Shown here: piece by piece, positions 38,601 to 50,191 of the stretch | Layout of the letters: every line of letters starts with the position of its first letter | How positions within the stretch are numbered: the first letter of the stretch is position 1 | DNA from: Penelope pileata | Lineage: Eukaryota > Chordata > Aves > Galliformes > Cracidae | Direction: 5' to 3' | Assembly: GCA_013396635.1 (NCBI GenBank) | Contig: WBMW01005039.1 | Location: 395,738-459,737 of the forward strand | Length of the DNA: 64,000 nucleotides | Notes under the pieces: model-generated | Seen by the model: only the letters and a program-made list of their open reading frames with translations | Told to the model about the DNA's origin: nothing | The model's database searches: none | Translations under genes and position numbers: made by a program

Positions 38601-41600
38601 TGTTTTTCAGGTTCCAGAAGAAAAAACAGTCATGTTAGTAAAGTGCTATAGTTAAATTAATTGCTTGGAATAAGGCTGATGTTGCATGGAACTCTGTTTA
38701 GAACTTGCACTTTAACATTTGTAAAGGTAGTGAGATGGGGACTCAAAACACAGTATGGGCATATCCACTGCAACCCAAAGGTAGGCAGTTTTCATGATTC
38801 TGTGCCAGAGAAATTTTAGTCACATCATTATCAGAGGACTTCATTAATAATAGAACCACAGGGCAGCAGCACAGCTCTGCATCTACATGCTGAGCTGCAC
38901 TGCTCTATAAAGAAAGATGCAAACATCAAAGCATAGGTAGGAGTATGAAAACCAAAGCAAAGCAAAAACACCTCAGTCCTCCACTCAGCTGATTTCACGG
39001 AAAACATCAGTGGTCCATATTGCTACGTTAGTAAATGTTAATAAATGCTTGAGTTTCAATTACTGCCCAACATAAATGTAACAGCACGTTACTACCTCAT
39101 TTGCCAAGTTTATAGCCTTCAATGCCTTGTCAAGATACAGATTGCAGTCCCACTCGAAATAGGCTGTAGCTAACAATCGCAGCACCTTAGCCTGGAAAGA
39201 AGAAATGAAAAATTGAAATCCCATCTGAACGGGAGCATGGGGAGGGGAAGCACACATGAACACACATACAAACACAAAAGACTTCAATTTTAAGGTCATG
39301 AAAAATAAAGCTCTTTCAGTCAAAAGAATGCCTGACAGCAGACATATAAAGTGACTGCTCAGCTCCAAAGCCTGAGCAGGAATGCTGTGCCTAGTCTTCA
39401 GCACTGCAATTCTCACAGGACATGAATCAACTAGAGAGTTCAGAGAACAGGAGAATAACAAAGAAATTCAGAGATCTGGAAAAACAGAAAGAAAGAACAA
39501 ACCATACATGATAATGGCCTTCAAATATGCAAGTGATCTATATAAAGAAAAAGAGAATAAAATTTTCTCCATATCTACTTAGGGTATTACTAGGAGTAAC
39601 AGGCCTATGAGACAGACAAGCATATCTCAGAAATGACAGAGAGGTACCTAATGATGATTTGAAAGAAGAGGGAGAAAGGAAGAGGAGATGGACTCTGAGA
39701 ACCTAGTGGAGTCTTATTTTCTAAAATTAAATTTCCGAGAAATAGTAGATTCAAACGTGATTAAGGGCACTTAATAGTGACTCAACTCTCAGGCTGATGC
39801 TCGTAGCAAGGCGATTTACAGCTTTGCCAAACTTCACAGCAGATATAAAGGAGGCCAGAGAATCACTGGTCAGATTTGGCACAGCAGAAGTAGCTGTAGT
39901 GGAGTCATGTTAACAAAATCCTCCTATTTGTAAATGGCAAGTTCTCTATTTCTTACCTGCATTTCTTTCCCAATAGAGTATTTCATATCCATCTTCCCAA
40001 TGTCATAACTCTGGCTACCAATGATAAGGGAAAGTTAAAGTTACACGTGATGACAGGGATGCATTCAGCCAGTCTTCTGAGAAGTGCATTGTTCCTATCC
40101 TTCCCCACTTAAGCACTTAGAAATCCCATAAATCACACAAACTAATCTCAGTACCTCATCTTAAAAGAGAACAGATTTTTTTCCTTCTGAATCCTCATAC
40201 TAAAAATCGTACTCCATCACTTCCTTCAACCTATTGCACTCCACTCTCTATTCCATTCAAACACTTTAGTTGGCCTTATCACTTTCAACTAAAGGTGTTT
40301 TGAGGAGGTTACTGTTCTCATTCTCACCTGACACATAACACAGTCATACACATAAGTTATATACGACCCAGTCTCAAGATCACAGCAAATCAGCAGCACA
40401 AAAACAGGAGCTGGGAGTCATAATTTGTCATTCATTTTCTGAAAGCTGAATGACAGCACAAAGAAAACGCACTGCTAATTCCACAAAAACATATCTGATG
40501 GCAAATGGTGCAAATTAAGAACTGTCAGAGTAACTAGACATTTCTTTCCCAATCTAACATGCAGGGATATCTGAGCCCACTAGATGGAGCTAACTCTCTA
40601 TATCTACAAATATTTGCACTTTGTAAAGGTTTATTTCCTCCTCAAATTTTGTCATCAAGACTCAGTATTTAATTTTCCACAAGAACAAAATATAAAATAA
40701 TCTTCAAAGCACCAGTATTTCTAAAAATTCTCTTTGACTGCATATTTGACTACAACTATTTTGAACTGGCTGCATTGCCATTTGTTTTGAGTATTTAAAA
40801 CAAAAAGTACAAGAAGAAATAAAAACAATTTTTCTGAGCTCCGTCTGTGACCTTGGCATGAGGATACTCTTCCTGATAGCCTGAAGTTTTTCTTCCTTAG
40901 CAAAAACACATTACTGGGATGCTACCAAAACCATCTCTAGCTACTCATTTTTCACCTTGACATTTGTGTCTTTCATCAGTCAAGGATTTGTTGTCAATGA
41001 AGCACCTCCCTTCTGAGAAACCCAAAGACTGTTTAAAACAAATCCATTCAAAACAGAAAAATTCCTCTACACTTTTCTAAAAGTTTTCAAATTCCTTCAC
41101 TGTTGTATTTAAGTGGCACAAGACCTGGGAACAGCCTCTCCATGGAAGTAATCGATTTGGAAGAAGCGTTAGGGAGAACTATGGATATGACTTCCACATA
41201 GAAAGAAGGCTTTCATTTTAATAACATGAAAATTAATGTAGAAAACAGGCATAAATGTCAGGCAAGAGTACAACAGTAACTAAGTATTTGCTCAGTCAGT
41301 ATTGTTCAGTTAAAATCCTGTAGCCTCCTATTTTCCATCAAACCTCTACTCTCCCTTGCTCCCCCCTCTGCTTCACACAGATTTTTACATTTCAAAAGTG
41401 GAATATTATTTTGTTTGCCTTTTCACATTACCTGAGCCAAAAGGAGCTCTGCTCATACTTTTTCCAGTCATAGGTTTCCACTCCAAAGTTGTAACAGAGG
41501 ATTGACAGGTAACGGCTCTGCAATGGAAGACTCCTGCTCCTATACTGTTCTTGTAGAAACACCACTACACTCCAGTCCCAGGTTCTTTAAAACACTTTTT

Positions 41601-44600
41601 ACTTTAAAGATAAATCCACTGTTACCACTTCTGACCTTATCTGAGAGAGTATTGAACATGACTAAAATCAAATCATATTGTTCTGTGGGAAAGTGAAGCA
41701 ATATTGACAAGTCCAGGACATGAGAATCAGGAGAATTCTTCAAATTCATTAAGTTGAATAGTTCCTCAGGAAACCAAGCTGAAAGCACTAGAACTGTGCA
41801 AACTATAAAAAATAAAACCCAAGAGGAAAAAATGGAATATTACCATTTCGTTTTTTAAAATCACTGAAAAGTTTGAATTGTACACAGTTCAATGAACACA
41901 ACTCCACCTCTTGCATGGCAGGCTTTTTTCCAGCATGTCTCCTTTGCATTATAAAAGGATGATCCACACTACCACTCAGAGGAGAAAAATGTTTTTGAAT
42001 GCTTGATATTCAGAGTACTGCTGCTTTTTGCTTTATCAGTCAGCCCTGACAGTATCTGTTCATAACAAGTTGTCTTTCAGTTGAAATGATTTACAACTGT
42101 CAGAGAGAGCTGTTCAAAGAGGAGACAGAAAAGCCATTTTAAATGCTAGCAGACTGCTAATATTTGCATCCATTTTGCCTCTGCAGTAACTGTCTTTTCA
42201 AAGTACAAAATGTATTTCTTCCAAGGGACTTCAAATCCTCAGTCAAGAATGAGAGAGGTAGAACAACATCTCGCTTTAAATAAATTTATTTCTGATCTCA
42301 TTGCAATCTAGAGACAGATTCAGTAGGGATGAACAAAAAAATGATCACTCTCATAACCAAAACTGTTTCCTGCTTCAGTGACTGACTTTGTCCTAGTCAT
42401 CATGCATAACACAAAGCATTCCCATAAACCTGCCACCTCTCTGTGCTTGGAACAATTCTGGCACTCCACCCTTTAGGGCAAGAGTTTCCCATTGGGGTTC
42501 ATAACCCTAAAGCTGCAGATCCTCTCCAGGTGATCTGTGGTACCTTCCATCAGTGTAATGCAACAACCTCCTTGTGGTCCTCAGCAAGTGCTCTCTGGTA
42601 CCATGGGGTTCTGGAAGAGCTAAGGACTGACAACTACATAGTGGTCCAAAAGTTTCAAAGCCCTCACAGCAATTGCTAGCACTTTCCTTTTTTTCTCACT
42701 ATTTAAATATCACTCTTTAAACCAGAGGAAAGTTATTTCTCTCATGATCAGAAACCACCTTGTCTGCATCAGTGCTCCTGATTTGCAACACCATCATTCC
42801 ATTTCAGAAATCACATCTATCCCTTTGGATTTTATTACCTGTACCACAGAGATGGGAACAAAATGTATCCTACGTATACAAAAAGGTTTTCTAAAGGGTG
42901 GGAAAATATTAGAATAAGCAAATGAAAATGAATGAAGGGAAGCTTATTCTGATACAAACATATTAGCCTTTTATCTTTGCAAACAAAGGACTAGTCTGCA
43001 TATGCAAAAGTTTGTTTTCTTTGTACATTGTTCTGTGAAATAAGAACTACAAAAAACACAGTTCAGTACGATGGGAAACCTCCATTCATGGCTTCAGTAC
43101 TGAGGGCAGACTTGTGTATCAAAAACCTAGCAGCTCAGCTCCTCTCTTGGCCCACCTGTTTCCAGACAAAAATTCACGTATAAAAGTGAAGCAGCAACAC
43201 ACAAGACCAAGAAGTGCAGCTGTTCTGCAGATTAGTGGCATATTCTGTTTAGAAATCTTATTGCCTTTCTTGATGATTCATCTTCACTCATTCTTTAGGA
43301 ACAGCTTATTCTGTTTCAAATGATAAACTATGAACAAAAAAAAAAAAGCTTTGGAGGAAAAAGATTGCTGCTTTCATGCAAAATTTGTAGTAAGGAAATC
43401 TTAAAGAAGCAAAAAAACACAGAAGACATAGAGAGAACTCACAGAATATTTTCCAAAATTTTATACAGCATGTGTCATTCTTTATTATACAGAGAGGCAA
43501 ACAGATTTTCAAACTTTGGAATGATACAGAAGGTATGATTTCACTAACCTCTCTTGGCAACTTCATCAACATGTCTTTGCAGCGCTGCACACATATCACT
43601 GCTTTCTGAAAATCCCCTTGAGCAACTGCCTAAGAAAGCAGCAGAACATGCCAACAATCTGTAAGTGAACTACTTGCCTCTACAATTCGTTAAAAGACTG
43701 GTTCTCTAAAAAAAGACTTGGATTGCATCCCTTTTTCTCATTCAGTAAAGCCAACTTTGAGATTAGATATCTGTCCTTACGGTGCTACAATAATTCTGTA
43801 TATTTTTATATATTGGAAGACATCCAGAAGTACCCTGCAGTCCACAGGTAGTGTGAAAGGGTCAGATACATGGGACAAATTCACTCAGATGTCAAATGAT
43901 ACAACAGCTTGGCAAATTTGAAATCTCTCTCCAATAATTTAACGTCCTCCTTTGTCTCCATTGCCAACTAGAAGTTAAATGAAGAATTTTGGCCACAGAT
44001 TTGGTCTGTTTTAGGGATGCTCCTGATAATGTTGAAGATAGTGCTCCCCTTCTGCACACTGAGATCAGTGCTGTTATCAGCAAATGCAGGCACCTGAATT
44101 ATCTCATACTTACTTACATGTATGTAAATGCTCTGTAACACTGACAAAGCACCCAGAAACTTCACTCAGGTATCAAAAGTCACAACAATGCCTCGCAAAA
44201 CACAGAATTTCTGAATGACAGATTTTGAATGATTTTAATTTGCATGGTTGATCCCCTGGAAAACGTTTAGCACATTTTCAAACTTCTCTCATGTTGTGCT
44301 AGACTTCTTTTTTTAAATAATTAGTTGTGATTCCTACCTCATTGTATGATGACAGAGGTTGAGACTTTAAGGAAAATTTCAAATGTCATGGAACTCATTA
44401 TTTCCAAATCTTGTCATTTTATACCCATTCTCCCACTGTTTCAAGCCTTTATACGTGAAAAGCAGCAGGTATGGGGTCATGGAAGAGAGGGTATCCATGT
44501 ACAGGAAGATTTCCATCCAATGGCATATAACAGTAAAAGCTTTCATGATATTGCTCATGAGTTTTTAGAATCAAGAAACTTTTAAGTTGAAGATGACTTC

Positions 44601-47600
44601 GGACATGCAGCTTATAATATCCACTTGTGACACATGAACCTTGGCTCCCTCCAGTTCAGGACAAATACCACCTTCATACACTTTTCAACCAGCCTAGCTG
44701 CAAATATCAGCACAGTTTGATGAGCATTTTGAAACGACCACTCTTGCTGTTACACAAAGGCAGTTTTGGGGACCCAGGCTCTAAGCCAGTTGTAGCCCCT
44801 TCCTTCAGCAAGCACAGGTCGCCTCTGGAACTGACACATTTATGATTCAGAAAGGCAGCTGTTTGTTGTATAAACACCCATGCTAGCCAAATTACAGAGC
44901 AACAAATCTGAACTAGAAGATATAAACACCACAGTAGAAATGACTGCGATACATTAAGCAAATTAAAAATCATTAAAATATTGCAACACTGACTCCAAAC
45001 ATCACATCTGGTATCTTACATCTGAGCAAAGGAAATGTATCCTTCAGCAACTTTGCAATGCTAAGCATTCACACATCTAATAAACAGGTCAGAGTTTCCC
45101 TCTGTACCCCCTACTGACTTTGAAAGAAAGCTGGGAAGAACACATACTGATTCAGCCTGATAAGAGAGCACTTTGAAGAGGTCCTTCTCCACGTCGGCTT
45201 TGTGCACATTAATATCTGCTTCACCATCGCTCTCCTTACGTAATTTTGCGTACAGTTTTTCTATGCTCTGGAAAACAAAGCTCAAGCATCACCCGTGGAA
45301 GTTACAAATGTGTTTACAAGAAACTAGAACCAGAAAAGAACTTACATTCATGGCAGTCTCTAGAAATCCATCAGCAAGATCAGCTTTGCCAACATCTATC
45401 CACCCTTTACCCGTTTTCATTGACATCTGAAGGAGAAAATGATAGGTGCTTTGTGAAAATTTAGTCACTTCCAAGACAGGCAGTGTTAGATCTCTTCTTA
45501 GTGATGCACATATCTTATGCAGGAGAGAAGTATTGCAGCTCTTTAATTTGTGACAAGTGCCTCTCACATCTGAATGAACTCTTCAGCACCTACATGGAGC
45601 ATAAGGCTTATGGTGCCCTAGGATATAATACTGTAAGATACTGAAATAAATGAATACGCTGCTCTTAAAATATTTTAACATATGAGAAAGATGTGATGCT
45701 AACTGCACTGTTAAGAAACCCCTAACTGCACAGCAAGATATCCCTGTGAAAATATGGCCCTACCTTCAACATGTATCTTTCCCAAACTTACAGGCATATT
45801 TCACTCACTTTCCAAAGCAACTGTAACAAGTTTTTAAGGTTGCCCTTGGTGATCAACTGTACTTCATTGCTCACCTGCCATTAGCCTTACCAAAATCTGT
45901 CTTCGAATAGTTCCCTCTGGAGGATCACTGCCTTCACAAAGGTACACCAGCCTACAAGCAACAAATCGCACTGCAAGAAAACAGTGCACATATCCCTAAG
46001 TTCCTTTTGTTGTTGTGGTTGCTGTTGAGAAAGTGAGGCCCTGCCATATCCAAAAGATGGCTTACCATCATTTTAAATTACAAGAGAGATAACTCTGAAA
46101 GCTTCAGGAGGTAAAAGCAGTCTGAATGTTAGCCAAGCTGCTTAAAACTGCTTTTCAGGCAACAAATAAATGCCTACTAAACATTTTAGAGAGAGTTTAA
46201 GTCAAAGGCGCAGTATTCAAAAACTTAATTACATGGCAGGTGCTCACAGTAACGTGTCTTGAGCACCTCAAAACGGCCTTTAGCAAAATAGGGAAATCAG
46301 GTTTAATAATCTTTATGTTTTCAAAGCAAAAAGCAGAAGTATTTTCTGGCTTTTTTTATACAGGGGGATGGAAAAGACATCACTTAATGTATTTAAAATA
46401 GCCTCTCCCTGGCCCTTCAGCTGTGATATAAGATCTGAGAACATTAAGCTCTACAATTATTACTTATTTTGTGTAAACTTACCCTTTTCCCTTCACTTTA
46501 CATCACTTACATGATGCAGATTATACTTAATTTTAACTGTAATCCCTTAAGACAAGAATGTAAGCCAGATATTGCAGTTCTGCAGATCCACATAAAGAAC
46601 TGGCTGACAGAAAAGGCCAAAAGCTCACTAGTGCCTTCCCCAGCCCTGCTTCTGGCTCTAAGCAAACCCACCAGCTGTGTCAGCGGCTAAGGCAGGGGAG
46701 GGAAAAAAAGGATTTAGATTTTTTCTGTGCACAAACACTGCTAAAACAGTTACGTCAAAGAAACAACCTCACTTTTTATAAATTGACAAACAGTCTACAA
46801 TATGCATCCATGTTATTTTCATACATTCTTAGACTAAAAACATAGCATTAGAAGGCAAATTATAGTTTCCTTCAGTCACATCACCTCTTTCTGGATGCTC
46901 TGGCACAGAACAGGGAGTAATAAAAACTCCTACCCTGATTCTGTGTCACAAGGTAACACACTGTAACACTGAGGTGATCCTTGCTGAACTGTTTGTGTAA
47001 GCTGAGCTGTAGAGTTTTCTCTGCCAAGACCCTATCTGCAAATATCCACAGCAATTTACAGCACTACATATGTACCTGTCAGCAAGCTTTTCCTTTTCAT
47101 GCTGCAACACACAAGCACGTTTAGAAAGACAAAGAGCACATACATACATTTAGCTCTTTGCTCATCGCTGATGACAGCACCCGTGTGTTTGGTTACAGCC
47201 CAGTTCCACAGGCTTACTGCGCTCTCTTCACTCTGAGAAGGAGAATTCCATTAGTTTAAATGTTGTCCTAGATTTACATCACATTGAAAGCTACACCTGG
47301 AAAAGCTACCATCTTTCACGTTTATCACATTAATGTTGTGTCCACGATTGTGCAACTGCTTTTGGCACTGGAGTCCAAGGCATGAGTCCTCCGTGAAGCT
47401 GCTACGTGAATCGATCTCGACAGGGAGAGCTGGGACAGGGACCCCAGAAGGCATGGAGAACAGACCAGGCAGCCTTTCTTCAGCTAAAAGTTGGGATTAC
47501 TCTTTTTTACAGATCAGGTATTCCAAAAGACTGATGCTCTCTTCACTAGTGTACTTCCTAACATATACTCCGTCTCCTAAAAGACTATTTCAAATCTTCT

Positions 47601-49926
47601 AAAAATCTGAGAGCGTTTCTAAGATGAAGGAGGTAGGAAAGAACATGGCTGCAAATCAAAGGCTGACATGACCGGAAGCTAAATGGAACTAATTAATCAT
47701 AAGATCAATAGCAGCAAGCACATATCTGCCATGTCATCCATCAGTGCCTTCAGCCCCAATCTGAAATTACACAAACCAGCAAATTCTGTACGTGAAGTGG
47801 TGGACTCCAGTAACATTCAAATATGTTCCTGAACAAATCCCATTAATCTGTCATATTGCTGAAATATCCTAACATATGTTTCTGTCAAGTCCTTTTCCAA
47901 ACCTAGCAAAACATGACCTGACTTACCCTGTCCATCTGGGATGAAGTTTTCTCACAAACACTCATACATACAAAATTTGTGCAATAGCACATCACCACGT
48001 CCAAAACACAACTGATCCACTGGCAGCTTCCAGAATACATTATGAACATTCTAAACAGATGCTGCAAAATCAGAAGGGACTGGGAAAGAGCTGTAAGAAT
48101 TGTATCGGGTTTGAAAATGCACCTACTGTAAGGCTTTACCTCTTTTGCCTGTAGAATATTCATAGAATCATTTGAGTTGGAAGGGATCTTTAAAGCCCAT
48201 CTGGCCCAACTCCCCTGCACTGAACAGGGACGCCTACAGCTCCATCAGGGTGCTCAGAGACCCCCCAGCCTGACCTGCAGTGTCTCCAGGGATGGGCATC
48301 CACCACCTCTCTGGGCAGCCTGTTGCAGTGCCTCACCACCCTTACTGTAAAAAACTTCTTCCTTATATCCAACCTAAATGCCCCATTTCAGTTGGAAACC
48401 ATTTCCCCTTGTCCTATCCCCACAGACCCTGCTGAAGGGTCCATCCACCTCCTCCTTACATCCCCCCTTTAGGCACTGACAGGCTGCTCTCAGGTCTCCC
48501 CAGAGCCTTCTCCAGGCTGCACAGCCCCAGCTCTCCGCCTGTCCTCACAGCGGAGCTGTTCCACCCCCTAGAACATTTCTCTGGCCCTCTGGACGTGCTC
48601 CAACAGCTAACAATATTAACTGGTTTAATTACTTTAAGTACCTATACCAGGAAACTCCTGATGTTATCAGATAAAGAACAAAGGCTACTGACTAAACACT
48701 GCTGTTAAAGGATGATGCAGCCTTGCATAAAGGCAATACCCTCCCTTGACAGCCCATCTGGCACGGCTGAGAATTTTCCATCAATCCATTTCCAGAAGAG
48801 ATCTTGTCTACACATCCATTTTTGCTTAACTTGAAGAAACTTTATGGATTTTATTTATGAGATCAAACTACAAATCAATGATTTCTCATTTCTTTAAAAA
48901 TCATGTAACCCAACAGGAAGAACTGAAGGGTACCAGTTCTGTTCTCTGCTCTTCTTTACAAATAGCACCAGATTTCCTCCGTTGTGACACATGCTGACCC
49001 ACCCTGCTCTTTGTTACAAATAACAGGAATTTCAGAATCACTCTTCCTTAGCGGATAATGACTGTGAATTAAACCTCTCTTCAAAATACAATTTTGGGTG
49101 AAAGCTTGGGCAGCAGCCCAGTTGGCCTTGGTTTTATTCCAGGTACAGCTATCCCCCATATAGATGAGAAAGTTCCTTTAAAAAAGACCTTTTATCACAT
49201 ATAGAACCACTTGAGTCAGAAGGGACCTTTAAAGGTCATCTAGATCAACTTTTAGAAGGATTAGGAAGTCCTAAGACGAAAAATATTACAAGCAATGACC
49301 TTGTTCACTTTTATAGCATAAAAATGAATTCTCCCCACTTAATGCCATGCAGCCATCACCAGGCAGCAAAGGCACACGCTGCTCTCCTCCCCCAGCACCT
49401 GCTGTTATCAGTGTTTGGGGCAGGAAGGCACCATCCTTCCCCTATATGAAATTGAAGCCCCGACAGCGCTGCATTTTCACTCGGAATTGTAAAGAGACGT
49501 GACTGCAAAACTGAAACAAAGCCCTCCAGGAACAGCAGCACGGTAACACCGGGATCACAGCACTGCCGTACGGTGACGACGTGCACCGTTCTGCTCAGGA
49601 TCACCGTTCTGAGCTTGCTTTTTCCACACAACACTTTCTCCTTTATTTCGGCCGCTCTCCCGGCTCGCAGAGAGGCGGGGGCCGTGGCCCTGTACCTCGG
49701 CCGCGCCGCCGCCCGCCCCGCAGAGCCCGCCCGCCGCCTGGAACAGCTCCTCGGTGAGCGCCGCGATGCGGGGCGGGGCCTCCTCCCTCAGCAGCTCGCG
49801 GAGCAGCTCTGTAAGACAGGCCGGGAGGGGGTGTCAGCGAGCGGCCCGGCAGCGCGAGCTCCCCCCGCCCCGAAGCGGGGAACGGAGCGCGGGGCCATCG
49901 CGGCCGCTACCTTCCACCGCCGCCAT
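20615..49926 (-). CDS. TEX11: TEX11 / ZIP4H, TPR-rich meiotic recombination protein, complete (29 coding exons)
   Basis: Coding exons in transcript order: 49911-49926, 49696-49808, 47148-47232, 45891-45970, 45346-45426, 45148-45267, 43549-43629, 41432-41517, 39957-40014, 39096-39191, 37523-37604, 36342-36411, 35470-35621, 34678-34763, 34150-34287, 33353-33455, 32111-32235, 31379-31464, 30722-30769, 30230-30270, 28804-28890, 27898-27968, 27236-27352, 26340-26412, 25301-25450, 24207-24309, 23102-23222, 21631-21795, 20615-20686 (TAA). They sum to 2706 nt with every phase closing: 901 residues, against about 940 in human. Matches to TEX11 run the whole length: LSILCYNFGVETYDWKKYEQ, AKVLRLLATAYFEWDC, KLQRNMASCYLHLKQVDK, QFCPSDKAVLIAQKTCLLMA, LLLLYEFEARSKLNDP, PEMEILWLMTRAWNTG. 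The SPO22/ZIP4 domain covers roughly residues 125-400, followed by helical TPR-like repeats. Known role: ZMM/ZZS-type crossover factor at meiotic chromosome axes. Exon 1 has only five codons and the N-terminus is alanine/leucine-rich. Donors of exons 13 (gtctgt), 14 (gtttgg) and 15 (gtttgt) are weak. Confidence 0.95.
22688..22709. repeat. G13-A9 homopolymer tract
   Basis: Thirteen G followed by nine A in a TEX11 intron. It is prone to length variation and sequencing error. Confidence 0.85.
24319..24337. repeat. A19 (T19 on TEX11 sense strand) tract in exon 26 acceptor
   Basis: A homopolymer immediately upstream of the acceptor aagcattag of the exon at 24207-24309. On the sense strand it forms the polypyrimidine tract. 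Confidence 0.85.
30113..30175 (-). mobile_element. CR1 LINE 3'-end fragment
   Basis: Plus-strand text tcatagaaacactaggttgg, then acctacaagatcatctagtc, is the inverted CR1 3' terminus (the ATAGAATCA..GGTTGGAA..CATCTAGTCCAA pattern). Only about 60 nt remain, in the TEX11 intron between the exons at 28804-28890 and 30230-30270. Confidence 0.75.
48159..48609 (-). mobile_element. CR1 LINE, 5'-truncated 3' end
   Basis: Starts with catagaatcatttgagttgg, followed by aagggatctttaaagcccat. It then has the diagnostic CR1 blocks: gggatgggcatccaccacct, cagcctgttgcagtgcctca, cttccttatatccaacctaa, ttccccttgtcctatcccca, and ends near gacgtgctccaacagct. The element's 3' end faces left, so it is on the minus strand, the same as TEX11. 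It lies in TEX11 intron 2. About 450 nt, with only 3'-end sequence kept, as usual for CR1. No intact reverse transcriptase. Confidence 0.93.
49199..49252 (-). mobile_element. CR1 LINE 3'-end fragment
   Basis: The short remnant atagaaccacttgagtcaga, followed by agggacctttaaaggtcatc, is homologous to the CR1 terminus at 48161 and in the same orientation, about 0.6 kb further upstream in TEX11 intron 2. Confidence 0.75.
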
Positions 49927-50191
49927 GACCGCCCCTAAGCGCCGCCCGCCCTGACGAGAGCGCCGCAGGGCGCACGCGCACCGCACTGCACGCCGGGCGC
50001 AGCGCCACGGGAAAGAGGAGCTCACGCTTACTCCGCATTGCGATTGGCTGTCCGGCCCGTCAGCCCCGCCCTCTTATCTGAGTGGCAGCCGCCGGAGCCA
50101 ATCGGAGGGCGTGGCGGCCGGCCCGCCTGCTGTCCTGAGGGTGCCGCGCCGGTTCTGGAAGGATCCCGGGCGCAGGGCCCTGCCGGGCGCG
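49927..50191. promoter_or_regulatory. Bidirectional CpG-island promoter of TEX11 (minus) and NCBP2L (plus)
   Basis: Only 265 nt separate the two start codons. The interval is strongly GC- and CpG-rich and has no TATA box. It carries an inverted CCAAT box (ATTGG, 50043-50047) and a CCAAT box (50098-50102), about 55 nt apart, plus GC-box-like runs (ccgcccct, ccccgccctctt). This is the classic layout of a shared divergent promoter with NF-Y sites. CpG density continues into TEX11 exon 2 and NCBP2L intron 1. Transcription start sites are not determined. Confidence 0.75.

Noticed and set aside
39500..39760. Possible degenerate CR1 in plus orientation (aatggccttcaaatatgcaag)
   Set aside because: The similarity to the CR1 interior is short and broken; not enough to call an element by eye.
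44346..44585. Plus-strand frame beginning MMTEVETL, reminiscent of a viral matrix N-terminus
   Set aside because: The likeness is limited to six residues; the rest is unrelated, and the stretch is TEX11 intron.
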